From positions 93,795 to 157,794 of the forward strand of contig NZ_BKAU01000009.1 of NCBI RefSeq assembly GCF_007992715.1: DNA of 64,000 nucleotides. The letters run 5' to 3'. Position 1 is the stretch's first letter, and every line of letters starts with the position of its first letter. The position numbers and the translations under genes were made by a program. The DNA comes from Chitinophaga cymbidii (GTDB lineage Bacteria; Bacteroidota; Bacteroidia; Chitinophagales; Chitinophagaceae). Positions 25,717-34,981 of this stretch are shown here, piece after piece. A model generated the notes under the pieces. That model had not been told where the DNA came from and made no database searches. It was given only the letters and a program-made list of their open reading frames with translations.

Positions 25717-27354
25717 TTAAAACTTAACCGTCACCCCTCCCACCACATTGAAGCCGTAAGAAGGATAGCCGTACCAGCGCTGGTATTTGGAACTGAATAT
25801 GTTATTGGCCGTAGCCCAGAGATTAAAATGTTTGCCGATGTTATAGGTAGCGCCGGCATTCAGGTCCTGCACCGACTTCGTTTTACCGAAATCGTTGGTG
25901 GCGTGTATCCGGTAATAGCTGCCGTTCAGCGTGTACAGGTTGGCGTTCAGGTGGAAGTTCTTCCCGAAAGAATATTGCGCATAGAGGTTCGCCTGGAAAG
26001 GCAGCATGTGCCAGGGCTTCACTTCCGTGGTCTGCTTCGTGAAGTTGTACCAGTCCACACTCACGCGCGCCTGGAATTTCTCTTCCTGTATATAGCCCAC
26101 TTCCGCATGCACCTGGAAGGCGCGCAGCTCTTCTTCGTTCCGGGTGTAGAAGGTCTTGCCGTCGATCGAATCATTCGCAAAGAGCGGCAGGTTGTACCAG
26201 GTCACCGCGGCGAATTTGGTGTTGTAGGACAGATGGCTGCCCAGGGTGCCTTTGATGCCGGTATATTTCTCTTCCACGCGGGTGTTGAGTATGCCGCTGT
26301 TGTAGCTGCCGATGAACGGATTTTTGTTAGCCAGGTTGCGGTAATTGTTCTTGTCGATGTAAGAGATCCATCCGCTGCTGAGGATCAGCTTTTTGCGGAT
26401 CAGGTGAGATTCGTTCACGATGTCCGGCAGCAGGTAGAACTTGCCGTTGGTCCAGGTTGGATTGGCGCCGGCATGCAGCACAAAGCCCGGTTTGGTGATC
26501 TCCACCGCGGGGTGGATGGCCGCCACGTTGTTGTTCACGGATTCGTTGTTGTCTTCCTTGAACGTACTCAGGTCGGCAATCCCTTCCGCCTTGATCCAGA
26601 TATCTTCAAACAATTGTTTGCGGATGGGCGCTTTCAGCACAAAAGTGTTTTCCATTCTTTTATACGAATCACCGAAGATGATGAACTCCGCCTGCGGATT
26701 GAACTGGAAAGCCCAGTCGTTCTGCGGCCTGTTCTTCGCGCCCACCTTTGCGATCACTTCATTGAAAGCCTGGTTGATATCGGATTTATCGAACTGGTAC
26801 AGCGTGTGGTCGTAACCGTAATAATGCAGCTGGTTGCGGTTGTAGCCGATGCTGCCGTTAAATTCCAGCAGGGGCGAGAAGTAGGTACCGGAGCCCAGTA
26901 CATTGAGCGTGGACACGTCCTGGTGCTCGATGTCGCCTTTGGAGGACGTGTAATTAAAGAAAACGCCGAGGTTGTACTTGTCGTTCCGTCCCGTACCGAA
27001 GCCGGCCTGGATCAGCGGCGTCTGGTAATTACCATATCCCACCTTGATATAATTGTTCTGCAGATTCAGCGAAGACGTGTCTTTACCGAGCGCCAGCGGG
27101 CGGATGGGCACCGGCTGGTACATGAAGTAAAGGTTCAGCGCGGGCACCTGGTAGCCGAGCCGCGGACGGGTAGTGTCGATGGCGGGCAGGGAGGCGGTGA
27201 GGTTCAGCTTGGCCGCATCGCGCAGCTTCGGCTGGTATTTTGAAATGATATCGATGGTTTCCTGTTTGAGCGTATCCTTTTGCGCGAATGCCGTTTGCTG
27301 CAGCAGTGCGAAGGAAACAACCAGGGCGGATATATGTTTGATATGTATATTCAT
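25717..27354 (-). CDS. Outer membrane beta-barrel protein
   Basis: 545 residues. Signal peptide (ISALVVSFALLQQTAFAQ), about 70 residues with the sequence KYQPKLRDAAKLNL, then a long series of amphipathic strands with alternating aromatics ending in GYPSYGFNVVGGVTVKF with a terminal Phe, as expected for BAM-assembled barrels. It resembles the barrel half of TonB-dependent receptors but has no plug domain. Nine bases after the giant TPR gene, so co-expressed; likely an envelope complex. Ligand unknown. Confidence 0.8.
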   Translation of the reverse strand: MNIHIKHISALVVSFALLQQTAFAQKDTLKQETIDIISKYQPKLRDAAKLNLTASLPAIDTTRPRLGYQVPALNLYFMYQPVPIRPLALGKDTSSLNLQNNYIKVGYGNYQTPLIQAGFGTGRNDKYNLGVFFNYTSSKGDIEHQDVSTLNVLGSGTYFSPLLEFNGSIGYNRNQLHYYGYDHTLYQFDKSDINQAFNEVIAKVGAKNRPQNDWAFQFNPQAEFIIFGDSYKRMENTFVLKAPIRKQLFEDIWIKAEGIADLSTFKEDNNESVNNNVAAIHPAVEITKPGFVLHAGANPTWTNGKFYLLPDIVNESHLIRKKLILSSGWISYIDKNNYRNLANKNPFIGSYNSGILNTRVEEKYTGIKGTLGSHLSYNTKFAAVTWYNLPLFANDSIDGKTFYTRNEEELRAFQVHAEVGYIQEEKFQARVSVDWYNFTKQTTEVKPWHMLPFQANLYAQYSFGKNFHLNANLYTLNGSYYRIHATNDFGKTKSVQDLNAGATYNIGKHFNLWATANNIFSSKYQRWYGYPSYGFNVVGGVTVKF

Positions 27355-27363
27355 CGGTTAATA

Positions 27364-30300
27364 TTATTTGATTTTCGATCCTGCTTTTTCCTCTGCTTCC
27401 ACTTTATCCAGTTTTTCCTGCGCTTCGGCTTTCAGCTCCGGTATCGGGCAGTTTTCCGCAATGCTCTGGAAGGTGGCCTTGGCGTTGAAGTAGTCTTTCT
27501 GGCGGTGGTACACATCGCCGAGCAGAATGTACGCTTTGGCCGTCCACACTTCGTAGGACGAGGTGTTCTTGATCACATCAAAGCCGGCTTTCTCCGCTGC
27601 CGCGAGATCGTTTTTATCGAGATAAGCCTTCGCGATGCCGTACCGCGCTTCCGCGCCGATCTCCGATTTGGTCAGTCCCGTTACGATCTTGTATTCGCTG
27701 ATGGCTTCGTCATATTGCTGCTTTTCCTGCTGCGCCTTGCCGAGGTAGAAATGCCCGATGATCTGGTCGTCCGTGCTGATATTGGCGGCGGAGAGCAGCG
27801 TTTCGGCCTGGAAGCGCACGTCTTCCCAGTTCTTCAGCTGGTAGCTGCTGCGGAGCAGGCCGCGGGTGGCGTTCAGCGTGTTTTCTTTGGTAGTGGCGAG
27901 GCTTTGCAGTTGCTGGTAGTAACCTTTGGCTTTCGCGTAATCCTTCACCTGGTAGTAGTTCAGGTAGGCAGCCTGCAAGGCGGCCCTTTCCGCGAAGGGA
28001 CTGGCGCCGCGGCTCAGCACCGCTTCGTATGCCTGCAATGCATTGGGATAGTCTTTACTGTTAAAGAGGCATTCTCCTTTGTAGAAATTGGCCTGCAGCG
28101 CAAACTGTCCTTCCGGATAGCGCTGGAGATAATTGGAGAAGGCGGTCACTGCGCCGGCGCAATCGCCGCTGCTGAAGCGGGTTTCTGCGGCGGCGTAGCT
28201 GATGGAATCTTCCGCGGAGGCTGTCACCGTTTTACCGGCGGCTTTCAGCAGCGCAAGATATTCATCGGTCTTGCCCTGGTCCACATAAATGGCGCGGATG
28301 CTTTGCAGGGCGTCGTTCGCTTCGGAGGAGTTCGGGAATTTCTCTACCACCTGCCGGAAGTACTGCATGGCGGTAGTGCCCTGGTTGGTGTTGAAGTAGG
28401 CGAGGCCGAGCTTCAGCAGCGCCCTCGGCGCGTTCGCGCCTTCGGGCTGCTTCTGCAGCACATTTTTAAGATAGGGGATGGCTTCGTTGAAACGCTCATC
28501 GCTGAGATAGGTTTCCGCGATCTCCATGTCCGCATCGTTATTGAAATTAGAGTTGGGATACTGTTGTGCGAGCTGCTTGAGCAGGTTCAGTTTGTCCGTA
28601 TGCTTGCCCTGGATGCCGTAGATGATGCTTTTCTGGTAGGTGGCATAATCCGCGCCCGGTTCGCCGGAGCCGATGATGCGGTCGTACAGCGCCAGCGCTT
28701 TCGGGAAGTCGCGGAGCATGTAGTAGCAGTCCGCCATTCTCAGCAGCGCGTCGTTGGTGATGCGGCCTGCATTGGGACCGCTGGTCCTTTGCGCGGCTTC
28801 AAAGTAGGGGAGCGCTTCGGTGTACTGTTCTTTTTTCAGCAGGCTGTAGCCCATGTTGTAGCTGGCCGTTTGCACGTTCGCTTCGCCGGATACCGGTGTG
28901 GTGCCGGTGTTGAAGTAAGCGCGCAGGCTGTTGATGGCTTTGTCCGGATTATTCTGCCGCAGTGCGATCTCCGCTTTCCAGAACTGCGCCAGCTGCACGA
29001 TGCGGGGATCGTAGGGATTGGCGAGCGAGATGTCCAGCAGGCGGTCCGCTTCGGCCAGCTGCTGGTCGTTCACCAGCTGCGTGGCGCGGCCATACGCTAC
29101 TTTCTGATAAGCCTGCAATACCGCCTGGCTTTTCTCCGGCAGCATGTCCAGCAGGGCTATCGCTTCGCGGTAGTTGTTTGTATTGGCGAAAAGCTGCACG
29201 AGAATTTCGCGCGCTTCCTTGATGTATTCGGAGTTGGGATATTTGTCCAGGAAACCTCTCAGCTCGGAGATGGCCACGTCCTGGTAGCCCAGTTCAAATG
29301 ACAGTTTGCCGTAGTTGAAGCGGGAAATTTCCTGCTGCTTCGGGTTGGAGCTGTTGCGCGCGCTGAAGGCGAAGGCGTTCCGCGCGTTTGCTTTCTGTCC
29401 CGTCCGCAGGTAGCAGTCACCCAGCAGGTACATGGAGTTCTGGCCGAGGGAATCCTTTTCACTGCTCAGCTGCTTGAAGCCCGCAATGGCTTTGTCCAGG
29501 TTCGCTGTCTGGTAATAGGTGTAAGACAATTGGTATACATCTTCTTTCCGCACTTCTTCCGCATTCTCATGATATTCTTCGAGATAGGGAAGCGCTTTCT
29601 GATACTCTCTTTTTTCAAAATAAGCCTGTCCCACGAGCTGTTTCAGTTCCGCTTCGTAGTACAGGTTGCCTTTGCGGATCAGCGGTTCCGCGAAAGTGAT
29701 CAGCTGATCGCGTTTGCCCTGGAAGTAGTAGATCTCCGCGATGTAGTAAGGCACCACGGTGCTGTACTTCGGCTCGTTCTGCACGCGCTGGAAGCTGCTG
29801 AGGGCCGCATCGTACTGTTTGTTGTAGTAGGAGATGAAGCCGTAGTAGTAATTCGCGGGGATGTAGTATTTATTTTGAATCTCCTTGATGGAAGCAAAAA
29901 GCGGCTGTGCTTTTTTGAAATCCTTTACATTAAAGTAGCAATAGGCCAGCTCGAATTTCATGTCCGCGATCTCTTCATTGGAAAGATTGTCGATGCTCGC
30001 GGCTTCGTAATAGGGAATGGCTTCCGTGAGCTTGTTGCGGTGGAAATAAAAACGCGCGAGCTGGAAGCTCACCAGCTGTTCCCTTGCACTGTTGTTGAAA
30101 GCCTTGATAAATTCAAGCGCTTTCTTTTCCGCGTCCGCATTTTGCAGTTTGAGCGCGCACATGGTATAATAGTAGTGTGCGTCCGTATTGACGAGGGAGC
30201 GGTTGGTTTCCTGGAAATACCCGATCTGGTCAATCGTTTGTTTAAACAATTGCATGGATACGGCGTATTTCCCTTCGCGGTATAATTGCTGTGCTTCCTT

Positions 30301-30432
30301 GAACAGCTTGTCGGGCTCCGTGTAAACCCGTGTTTGCTGGGCCTGTGCGGCCGTTGCACCCATTAAGCCGGCAAGCAGAAGGAATACATGCATCGGTGGA
30401 AGGGAGAAGTTCTTTCGAGTGAATAGCTTCAT
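27364..30432 (-). CDS. Giant exported TPR protein
   Basis: 1022 residues. Signal peptide ends at LMGATAAQAQ (start at 30432; a Met 13 residues later is an alternative). The rest is about 25 tetratricopeptide-like repeats, many of the YfgC/BamD/YbgF kind (for example GDCAGAVTAFSNYLQRYPEG, QYPNSNFNNDADMEIAETYL), making a long periplasmic scaffold. First gene of an operon with the beta-barrel and the HU/SPOR protein. A TPR repeat protein next to a plug-less barrel is a recurrent Bacteroidota envelope arrangement, but I know of no proven role. Confidence 0.88.
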   Translation of the reverse strand: MKLFTRKNFSLPPMHVFLLLAGLMGATAAQAQQTRVYTEPDKLFKEAQQLYREGKYAVSMQLFKQTIDQIGYFQETNRSLVNTDAHYYYTMCALKLQNADAEKKALEFIKAFNNSAREQLVSFQLARFYFHRNKLTEAIPYYEAASIDNLSNEEIADMKFELAYCYFNVKDFKKAQPLFASIKEIQNKYYIPANYYYGFISYYNKQYDAALSSFQRVQNEPKYSTVVPYYIAEIYYFQGKRDQLITFAEPLIRKGNLYYEAELKQLVGQAYFEKREYQKALPYLEEYHENAEEVRKEDVYQLSYTYYQTANLDKAIAGFKQLSSEKDSLGQNSMYLLGDCYLRTGQKANARNAFAFSARNSSNPKQQEISRFNYGKLSFELGYQDVAISELRGFLDKYPNSEYIKEAREILVQLFANTNNYREAIALLDMLPEKSQAVLQAYQKVAYGRATQLVNDQQLAEADRLLDISLANPYDPRIVQLAQFWKAEIALRQNNPDKAINSLRAYFNTGTTPVSGEANVQTASYNMGYSLLKKEQYTEALPYFEAAQRTSGPNAGRITNDALLRMADCYYMLRDFPKALALYDRIIGSGEPGADYATYQKSIIYGIQGKHTDKLNLLKQLAQQYPNSNFNNDADMEIAETYLSDERFNEAIPYLKNVLQKQPEGANAPRALLKLGLAYFNTNQGTTAMQYFRQVVEKFPNSSEANDALQSIRAIYVDQGKTDEYLALLKAAGKTVTASAEDSISYAAAETRFSSGDCAGAVTAFSNYLQRYPEGQFALQANFYKGECLFNSKDYPNALQAYEAVLSRGASPFAERAALQAAYLNYYQVKDYAKAKGYYQQLQSLATTKENTLNATRGLLRSSYQLKNWEDVRFQAETLLSAANISTDDQIIGHFYLGKAQQEKQQYDEAISEYKIVTGLTKSEIGAEARYGIAKAYLDKNDLAAAEKAGFDVIKNTSSYEVWTAKAYILLGDVYHRQKDYFNAKATFQSIAENCPIPELKAEAQEKLDKVEAEEKAGSKIK

Positions 30433-30552
30433 GCTTTATATGTTATTTCCTGTAATTATTGTTTTAAACGGCGCGAAGCCGAAATTATTACGAAAGCAGG
30501 CTGCGCCGCATTCCGCTAAAATTGGCAAAGATCGGGGGATTTACAAACCGGA

Positions 30553-30560
30553 CAAATATA
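30553..30560 (-). promoter_or_regulatory. -7 box (TATATTTG) for the TPR/barrel/HU operon
   Basis: Perfect consensus on the minus strand, about 120 bases before the ATG at 30432. No -33 element identified. Confidence 0.4.
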
Positions 30561-30600
30561 AAAGTTTAATCAGTTTTCCGGCTGCGCAGGTTATGAACGC

Positions 30601-30629
30601 GATGTGGATAAAATATTAGATGTGGATAA
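30601..30629. other. Two perfect DnaA boxes in direct repeat
   Basis: GATGTGGATAA occurs twice with an 18-base period; each contains TGTGGATAA (30603-30611 and 30621-30629), the complement of the DnaA box TTATCCACA. An AT-rich stretch follows directly. Could be an origin element or a DnaA-regulated promoter; no third perfect box was found in this gap. Confidence 0.5.
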
Positions 30630-30674
30630 CTATTCAAATTTTGAAATTTACGCGCATATATATTAAAATCTATC

Positions 30675-30682
30675 TAAATTTG
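30675..30682 (+). promoter_or_regulatory. -7 box (TAAATTTG) of doxX
   Basis: Perfect TAnnTTTG, about 62 bases upstream of the ATG at 30745. Confidence 0.45.
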
Positions 30683-30744
30683 ACGCAGGAACCCGTTTTT
30701 CCAAAAGCAGTGTATTTAACAAGAATCAAACCAATTATCGAACT

Positions 30745-31152
30745 ATGAGCAAACTACTATCAACCCGCTTTTCGAATGGAGCCGTTCATTTGTCACAACT
30801 GTTACTGCGCCTTTGCTTTGGCGGATTTATCATGACCCACGGCTGGCCGAAGCTGATGAACTTCTCGGAATATGTGAAAAAGTTCCCAGATCCCATCGGG
30901 CTCGGGCAGAACGTAGCGCTGGGGCTGACCATCTTCGCGGAATTTTTCTGCGGAGCGTTCCTGGTGCTGGGCCTGCTTACGCGCTGGGCCACTGTTCCAT
31001 TGATCATCCTCATGCTGGTGATCATTTTTGTGATACACAGCGCAGATCCGCTCGGGAAAAAAGAAATGGCGTACATGTACCTTTTTGCTTTCATTGCCAT
31101 CCTGATCACCGGTCCGGGTAAATACTCTGTAGACGGCGCTATCGGCAAGTAA
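30745..31152 (+). CDS. DoxX-family membrane protein
   Basis: 135 residues with four hydrophobic helices. The first helix and loop, LLLRLCFGGFIMTHGWPKLMNF, is the DoxX signature, followed by FAEFFCGAFLVLGLLTRW. DoxX proteins are linked to quinone/thiosulfate redox and oxidative-stress complexes, but most members, including this one, have no assigned substrate. Single gene with its own promoter and terminator. Confidence 0.88.
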   Translation: MSKLLSTRFSNGAVHLSQLLLRLCFGGFIMTHGWPKLMNFSEYVKKFPDPIGLGQNVALGLTIFAEFFCGAFLVLGLLTRWATVPLIILMLVIIFVIHSADPLGKKEMAYMYLFAFIAILITGPGKYSVDGAIGK

Positions 31153-31164
31153 AGCCATAAAAGA

Positions 31165-31225
31165 AAAAAGGGATTTGGAGGTGGATGCAGGAATATCCTA
31201 CATTTACACCTTCAAATTCCTTTTT
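31165..31225 (+). terminator. Terminator of doxX
   Basis: Very long stem, 31165-31183 with 31207-31225, 19 pairs including two G-U on the plus strand, starting in an A run and ending in a T run. It ends only five bases before the next ATG (31231). Confidence 0.85.
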
Positions 31226-31230
31226 GCATT

Positions 31231-31638
31231 ATGTACAGTACAACGATCGATATCAGGGTGCGATACGGCGAAACCGACCAGATGGGCTATCTCTATTACG
31301 GGAACTATGCATTGTACTATGAAGTGGGGCGTACAGATGCGATCCGCCAGCTGGGCTTCACTTACCGGGAGCTGGAAGAAAGAGGCGTGATCATGCCCGT
31401 GGCCGAGCTGCAGGTCAAATACCTGCGTCCCGCGTATTACGACGACGTTATAACGGTGAAGACTATACTAAAAGAACTCCCTTCCAACCACAAGATCCAG
31501 TTCCATTCGGAATTGTACAACCACAAAGGAGAGCTGCTGAATGTAGGCGTGACCACGCTCGCCTTCATCGATGCAAAGGACAAAAAGAGAATGAACATGC
31601 CGGAAGCCCTGCGCGAGAAGCTGGCTCCTTATTTTTAA
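31231..31638 (+). CDS. Acyl-CoA thioesterase, hot-dog fold (YbgC/FadM-like)
   Basis: 135 residues, 4HBT family. The catalytic segment RYGETDQMGYLYYGNYALYYEVGRTD contains the conserved Asp, and VKYLRPAYYDD is the family second motif. Hydrolyses short or medium acyl-CoA. Eleven bases before cinA, so probably one transcript. The start is the Met right after the doxX terminator; almost no leader is possible if its promoter lies between. Confidence 0.9.
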   Translation: MYSTTIDIRVRYGETDQMGYLYYGNYALYYEVGRTDAIRQLGFTYRELEERGVIMPVAELQVKYLRPAYYDDVITVKTILKELPSNHKIQFHSELYNHKGELLNVGVTTLAFIDAKDKKRMNMPEALREKLAPYF

Positions 31639-31648
31639 TGCGATCAAT

Positions 31649-32896
31649 ATGGAAAAGATACTAGTCAGCATCATCACCATCGGAGACGAGTTGCTGATCG
31701 GCCAGACCGTAGATACCAATTCCGCCTGGATGGCGCAGGAGCTGAACCATGCCGGCTTCTGGGTGCAGCGGCGCATTGCCGTGGGCGACGAGCGGCAGGC
31801 GATCATCGCCGCGCTGGAAGAAGAAGGGAAACGCTCGCATATCGTGCTGATCACCGGCGGGCTCGGGCCTACGGCAGATGACATCACCAAGCCGGTGCTC
31901 TGCGATTATTTCGGCGGCAGGCTGGTGCGGGATGAAGATACGTATCAGCGTATTATGCAGATGTTTGAAAGCCGCGGGCTGCCGGTGCTGCAGCGGAATG
32001 TGGACCAGGCGCTGGTGCCGGACGTGTGCACCGTGCTCCGCAACGAACGCGGAACAGCGCCGGGGATGTGGTTTGAGAAAGATGAAAAGATATATGTGTC
32101 CATGCCCGGCGTGCCTTTCGAGATGAAGGGGCTGATGGAAAATGAAGTGGTCCCGCGTTTGCAGGAACGTTTTGAAACGCCGGCCCTGCTGCATCATACG
32201 CTGATCACCACCGGCATGGGGGAATCTTTTGTAGCGGAAAAGATAAAGGATTTTGAAGCGCAGCTGCCGCCGCATATCAAGCTCGCTTATTTGCCGAGCT
32301 ATGGCCTGCTCAAGCTGCGCCTCACCACGGTGGCGCCGGACAAAATATCCGCCGCGGCGGAGCTGCATAAGGAGTTTATGAAGATGCGCGGCCTGCTGAC
32401 GGACATTGTAGTAGCGGAAGCGGATCTGCCGATGAGCGTGATCCTCGCGGAGAAGCTGAAGGCCAAAGGGTTCTCCGTAGGCACCGCGGAAAGCTGCACC
32501 GGCGGGACCATCGCCAGCCAGATCACCGCCATTGCCGGCAGCTCGGCGTATTTTAAGGGCAGCGTGGTGAGTTATGCCAATGAAGTGAAAATGAACGTGC
32601 TCGGGGTGCAGGCCGCTACACTGGAACAATATGGCGCGGTGAGCGAGGAAACGGTGCGGGAAATGGCGGCCGGCGCGCTGAAGGTGCTGGGAACGGATTG
32701 CGTGATGGCCGTGTCCGGCATTATGGGACCGGACGGCGGCAGCGCGGAGAAGCCCGTAGGCACCGTGTGGATCGCTGTGGGCGGGCATAACAACATCCAT
32801 ACAAAGAAACATCATTTCCGCTACGACCGCGCGCGCAACATCTCCATGACCTGCGTGGCGGCAATGAACGAGCTGCGGAAATGGCTGGAACTATAA
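31649..32896 (+). CDS. cinA: CinA-like protein / nicotinamide-nucleotide amidase
   Basis: 415 residues, full-length two-domain CinA. N-terminal molybdopterin-binding-like COG1058 domain (ITIGDELLIGQTVDTNSAWMA, LITGGLGPTADDITK), and a C-terminal CinA/PncC domain from about residue 255 (GTAESCTGGTIASQIT, MGPDGGSAEKPVGTVWIAV). The C-terminal domain deamidates nicotinamide mononucleotide to nicotinate mononucleotide in NAD recycling; the N-terminal one is an ADP-ribose pyrophosphatase in characterised relatives. Downstream of the thioesterase. Confidence 0.95.
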   Translation: MEKILVSIITIGDELLIGQTVDTNSAWMAQELNHAGFWVQRRIAVGDERQAIIAALEEEGKRSHIVLITGGLGPTADDITKPVLCDYFGGRLVRDEDTYQRIMQMFESRGLPVLQRNVDQALVPDVCTVLRNERGTAPGMWFEKDEKIYVSMPGVPFEMKGLMENEVVPRLQERFETPALLHHTLITTGMGESFVAEKIKDFEAQLPPHIKLAYLPSYGLLKLRLTTVAPDKISAAAELHKEFMKMRGLLTDIVVAEADLPMSVILAEKLKAKGFSVGTAESCTGGTIASQITAIAGSSAYFKGSVVSYANEVKMNVLGVQAATLEQYGAVSEETVREMAAGALKVLGTDCVMAVSGIMGPDGGSAEKPVGTVWIAVGGHNNIHTKKHHFRYDRARNISMTCVAAMNELRKWLEL

Positions 32897-32903
32897 TTTC
32901 CCT

Positions 32904-32911
32904 TATTTTTG
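32904..32911 (+). promoter_or_regulatory. -7 box (TATTTTTG) of the E2 gene
   Basis: Perfect TAnnTTTG, 25 bases before ATG 32937, giving the E2 gene a promoter separate from cinA. Confidence 0.45.
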
Positions 32912-32936
32912 ACTTTTACAAAAACAACCACGAAAT

Positions 32937-34271
32937 ATGGCAATAGTCGAACTGGTGATGCCCAAAATGGGAGAGAGCATTATGGAAGCTACGATCCTCC
33001 GCTGGCATAAAAAGCCCGGAGACATGGTGAAGGTGGATGAAACAGTGCTGGAGATCGCTACGGATAAAGTAGACAGTGAAGTGCCTTCCATTGCAGAAGG
33101 CGAGATCACCGAGATCCTTTACAATGAGAATGATGTAGTGCCGGTAGGAACGGTGATCGCGCGGGTGCGCACGGAAGCGGACGCTGAAGTGGCCGCATCT
33201 CCCGCCACGCCGCCGCCTGCATCCGCGGCAGCTCCGTCTCTCAAACCCGAAACGCAGTTCCAGGCCGTGCCGGCCCCGCGTGCTGAACCCGCGGCAGCGC
33301 CCTCCGGCGACGCCAGGTTCTATTCTCCGCTGGTGCTCACCATCGCACAGCAGGAAGGCGTCAGCTTTGCGGAGCTGGAAAAGATCCCCGGCTCCGGCAA
33401 TGAAGGCCGGGTGACCAAGAAAGACATCCTCGAATACATCGCCAACCGCACAGCCGGCGGCGGCCATATACAGGAACCCGAAGTGATCCGCGAAGCGCCA
33501 CAGGTGCAGGCATCCACCGGCAACCACCTCACCACCATCCCCGCCTCCAACAGCTACGGCGGCAATGTGGAGATCATTGAAATGGACCGCATGCGCAAGC
33601 TGATCGCTAACCACATGGTGCAAAGCAAGCAGATCAGCCCGCACGTTACCAGCTTCGCTGAAGCCGACGTGACCAACCTGGTGCGCTGGCGTGAGAGCGT
33701 GAAAAAGGATTTTGAAAAAAGGGAAGGGGAGAAGATCACTTTCATGCCCCTGTTCGTGGAAGCGATCGTAAAGTGCATCAAGAAGTTCCCGCTGGTGAAC
33801 TGTTCGCTGGACGGTGACAAGATCATCCTGAAAAAAGATATCAATATCGGCATGGCCACCGCGTTGCCCAGCGGCAACCTCATCGTGCCGGTGATCCGTA
33901 ATGCGGACACCCTCAACCTCGTGGGCCTCACCAAACAGGTGAACCACCTCGCCAACGCAGCGCGTCACAACCGCCTGAAACCCGAGGATACGCAGAACGG
34001 CACCTTCACCATCACGAACGTAGGCACCTTCGGTAGCCTCACCGGTACGCCGATCATCAACCAGCCGCAGGTAGCCATCCTGGCGGTAGGGGCTATCAAA
34101 AAGCGCCCCGTAGTGGTAGAAACGCCCCAGGGCGATTCCATCGCCATCCGCCATATGATGTACCTCTCCATGTCTTACGATCACCGCATTGTAGACGGTT
34201 CGCTGGGGTCAACGTTCCTGAGCGCCGTAGCGGAAGAACTGGAGCATTTTGATCCGGCCAAAGAGTATTGA
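32937..34271 (+). CDS. 2-oxoacid dehydrogenase E2 (dihydrolipoyl acyltransferase)
   Basis: 444 residues. One lipoyl domain (residues 1-78; lipoyl-Lys in EIATDKVDSEV), an Ala/Pro hinge, an E1/E3-binding domain (YSPLVLTIAQQEGV to RVTKKDILEYI), and a catalytic domain whose HxxxDG motif is SYDHRIVDGSLG. Acts in transferring the acyl group to CoA in a large multienzyme core. The sequence fits the branched-chain or unspecified E2 group; E1 and E3 genes are not adjacent, so pyruvate, 2-oxoglutarate and branched-chain substrates remain open. Confidence 0.92.
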   Translation: MAIVELVMPKMGESIMEATILRWHKKPGDMVKVDETVLEIATDKVDSEVPSIAEGEITEILYNENDVVPVGTVIARVRTEADAEVAASPATPPPASAAAPSLKPETQFQAVPAPRAEPAAAPSGDARFYSPLVLTIAQQEGVSFAELEKIPGSGNEGRVTKKDILEYIANRTAGGGHIQEPEVIREAPQVQASTGNHLTTIPASNSYGGNVEIIEMDRMRKLIANHMVQSKQISPHVTSFAEADVTNLVRWRESVKKDFEKREGEKITFMPLFVEAIVKCIKKFPLVNCSLDGDKIILKKDINIGMATALPSGNLIVPVIRNADTLNLVGLTKQVNHLANAARHNRLKPEDTQNGTFTITNVGTFGSLTGTPIINQPQVAILAVGAIKKRPVVVETPQGDSIAIRHMMYLSMSYDHRIVDGSLGSTFLSAVAEELEHFDPAKEY

Positions 34272-34353
34272 TAAGCCGCATCAGATCCGGGGATGATCCA
34301 TAGATCGTCCATGGATCACCCATAGCATACCCCTAGTAAAATCGTACCCACAT

Positions 34354-34389
34354 ATAAAAAAGGCTTCCGTGCACGGAAGCCTTTTTTAT
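34354..34389. terminator. Bidirectional terminator between E2 gene and RRM gene
   Basis: Perfect 36-base palindrome, AAAAAAGGCTTCCG arm with A run on one side and T run on the other, serving both convergent genes. Confidence 0.95.
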
Positions 34390-34410
34390 GTCGAAATAGT
34401 TAAAGTAAGA

Positions 34411-34731
34411 TTAATAACGACGGTCGCGACCTCCGCCACCGTAGCCACCGCGGCCACCGCCGCCTCTGTTACCACCACCACTATTGGGTTGTTTGGGACG
34501 AGCTTCGTTAACCATCAGTTGTTTGCCTTCCACTTCACTACCATTCAGACTCTCCATAGCTTTTGTACCCTCTTCCTGATTGGGCATTTCAACGAATCCA
34601 AAACCACGCGAGCGACCGGTTTCGTGATCTTTGATGATTTTTGCAGAGGTTACTTGACCGAATTCGCTGAAGATTTGGTGGAGGTCTTCATCGTTCAACC
34701 TGTAGTGCAGGTTGGCTACGTAGATGTTCAT
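34411..34731 (-). CDS. RRM RNA-binding protein with Gly/Arg-rich tail
   Basis: 106 residues. One RNA recognition motif: RNP2 MNIYVANL and RNP1 RSRGFGFVEM with the aromatic residues that stack on RNA; tail of about 25 residues rich in Gly and Arg ending in GRDRRY. Such glycine-rich RRM proteins are common in Bacteroidota and cyanobacteria and are often cold-induced RNA chaperones. The long AT-rich upstream region (34732-34979) could provide a regulated leader; I could not identify a clear promoter in it. Confidence 0.93.
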   Translation of the reverse strand: MNIYVANLHYRLNDEDLHQIFSEFGQVTSAKIIKDHETGRSRGFGFVEMPNQEEGTKAMESLNGSEVEGKQLMVNEARPKQPNSGGGNRGGGGRGGYGGGGRDRRY

Positions 34732-34981
34732 GATAAAAAAATTAAAAAATGAAAAATAATACTGAAGTTAAGGAATTAACTCAATAAAAAAATAGGTCCC
34801 TTTATTTTTAAGGGTTTCAGCCGATTTTTACATAAAGGATAAAACTTATGCAAAGCAATACAGCAAAGGGCGCGGACCATTATATAACAGGTAAAAAAAT
34901 GTGAATATACGCCCCGGATACACGGCAGATATTAGTTTTTTTCGTAAATTCAGATAGGGCCTGCACAAATTGGCCGGAGTT

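Larger units (their letters stand above)
30433..30744. other. 312-base intergenic region with promoters and DnaA boxes
   Basis: No gene. Holds a minus-strand TATATTTG (30553-30560) for the TPR operon, a plus-strand TAAATTTG (30675-30682) for doxX, two DnaA-type boxes, and an octamer GGCTGCGC repeated around 30501 and 30583. The right part (30600-30700) is markedly AT-rich. Confidence 0.6.

Noticed and set aside
27280..29301. 673-codon open frame on the strand opposite the giant TPR gene
   Set aside because: Antisense shadow produced by GC-rich codon bias; the TPR gene has a signal peptide and repeats, the shadow has no domain. The same applies to 25828-27243, 31661-32815, 32916-34184 and 58622-60349.
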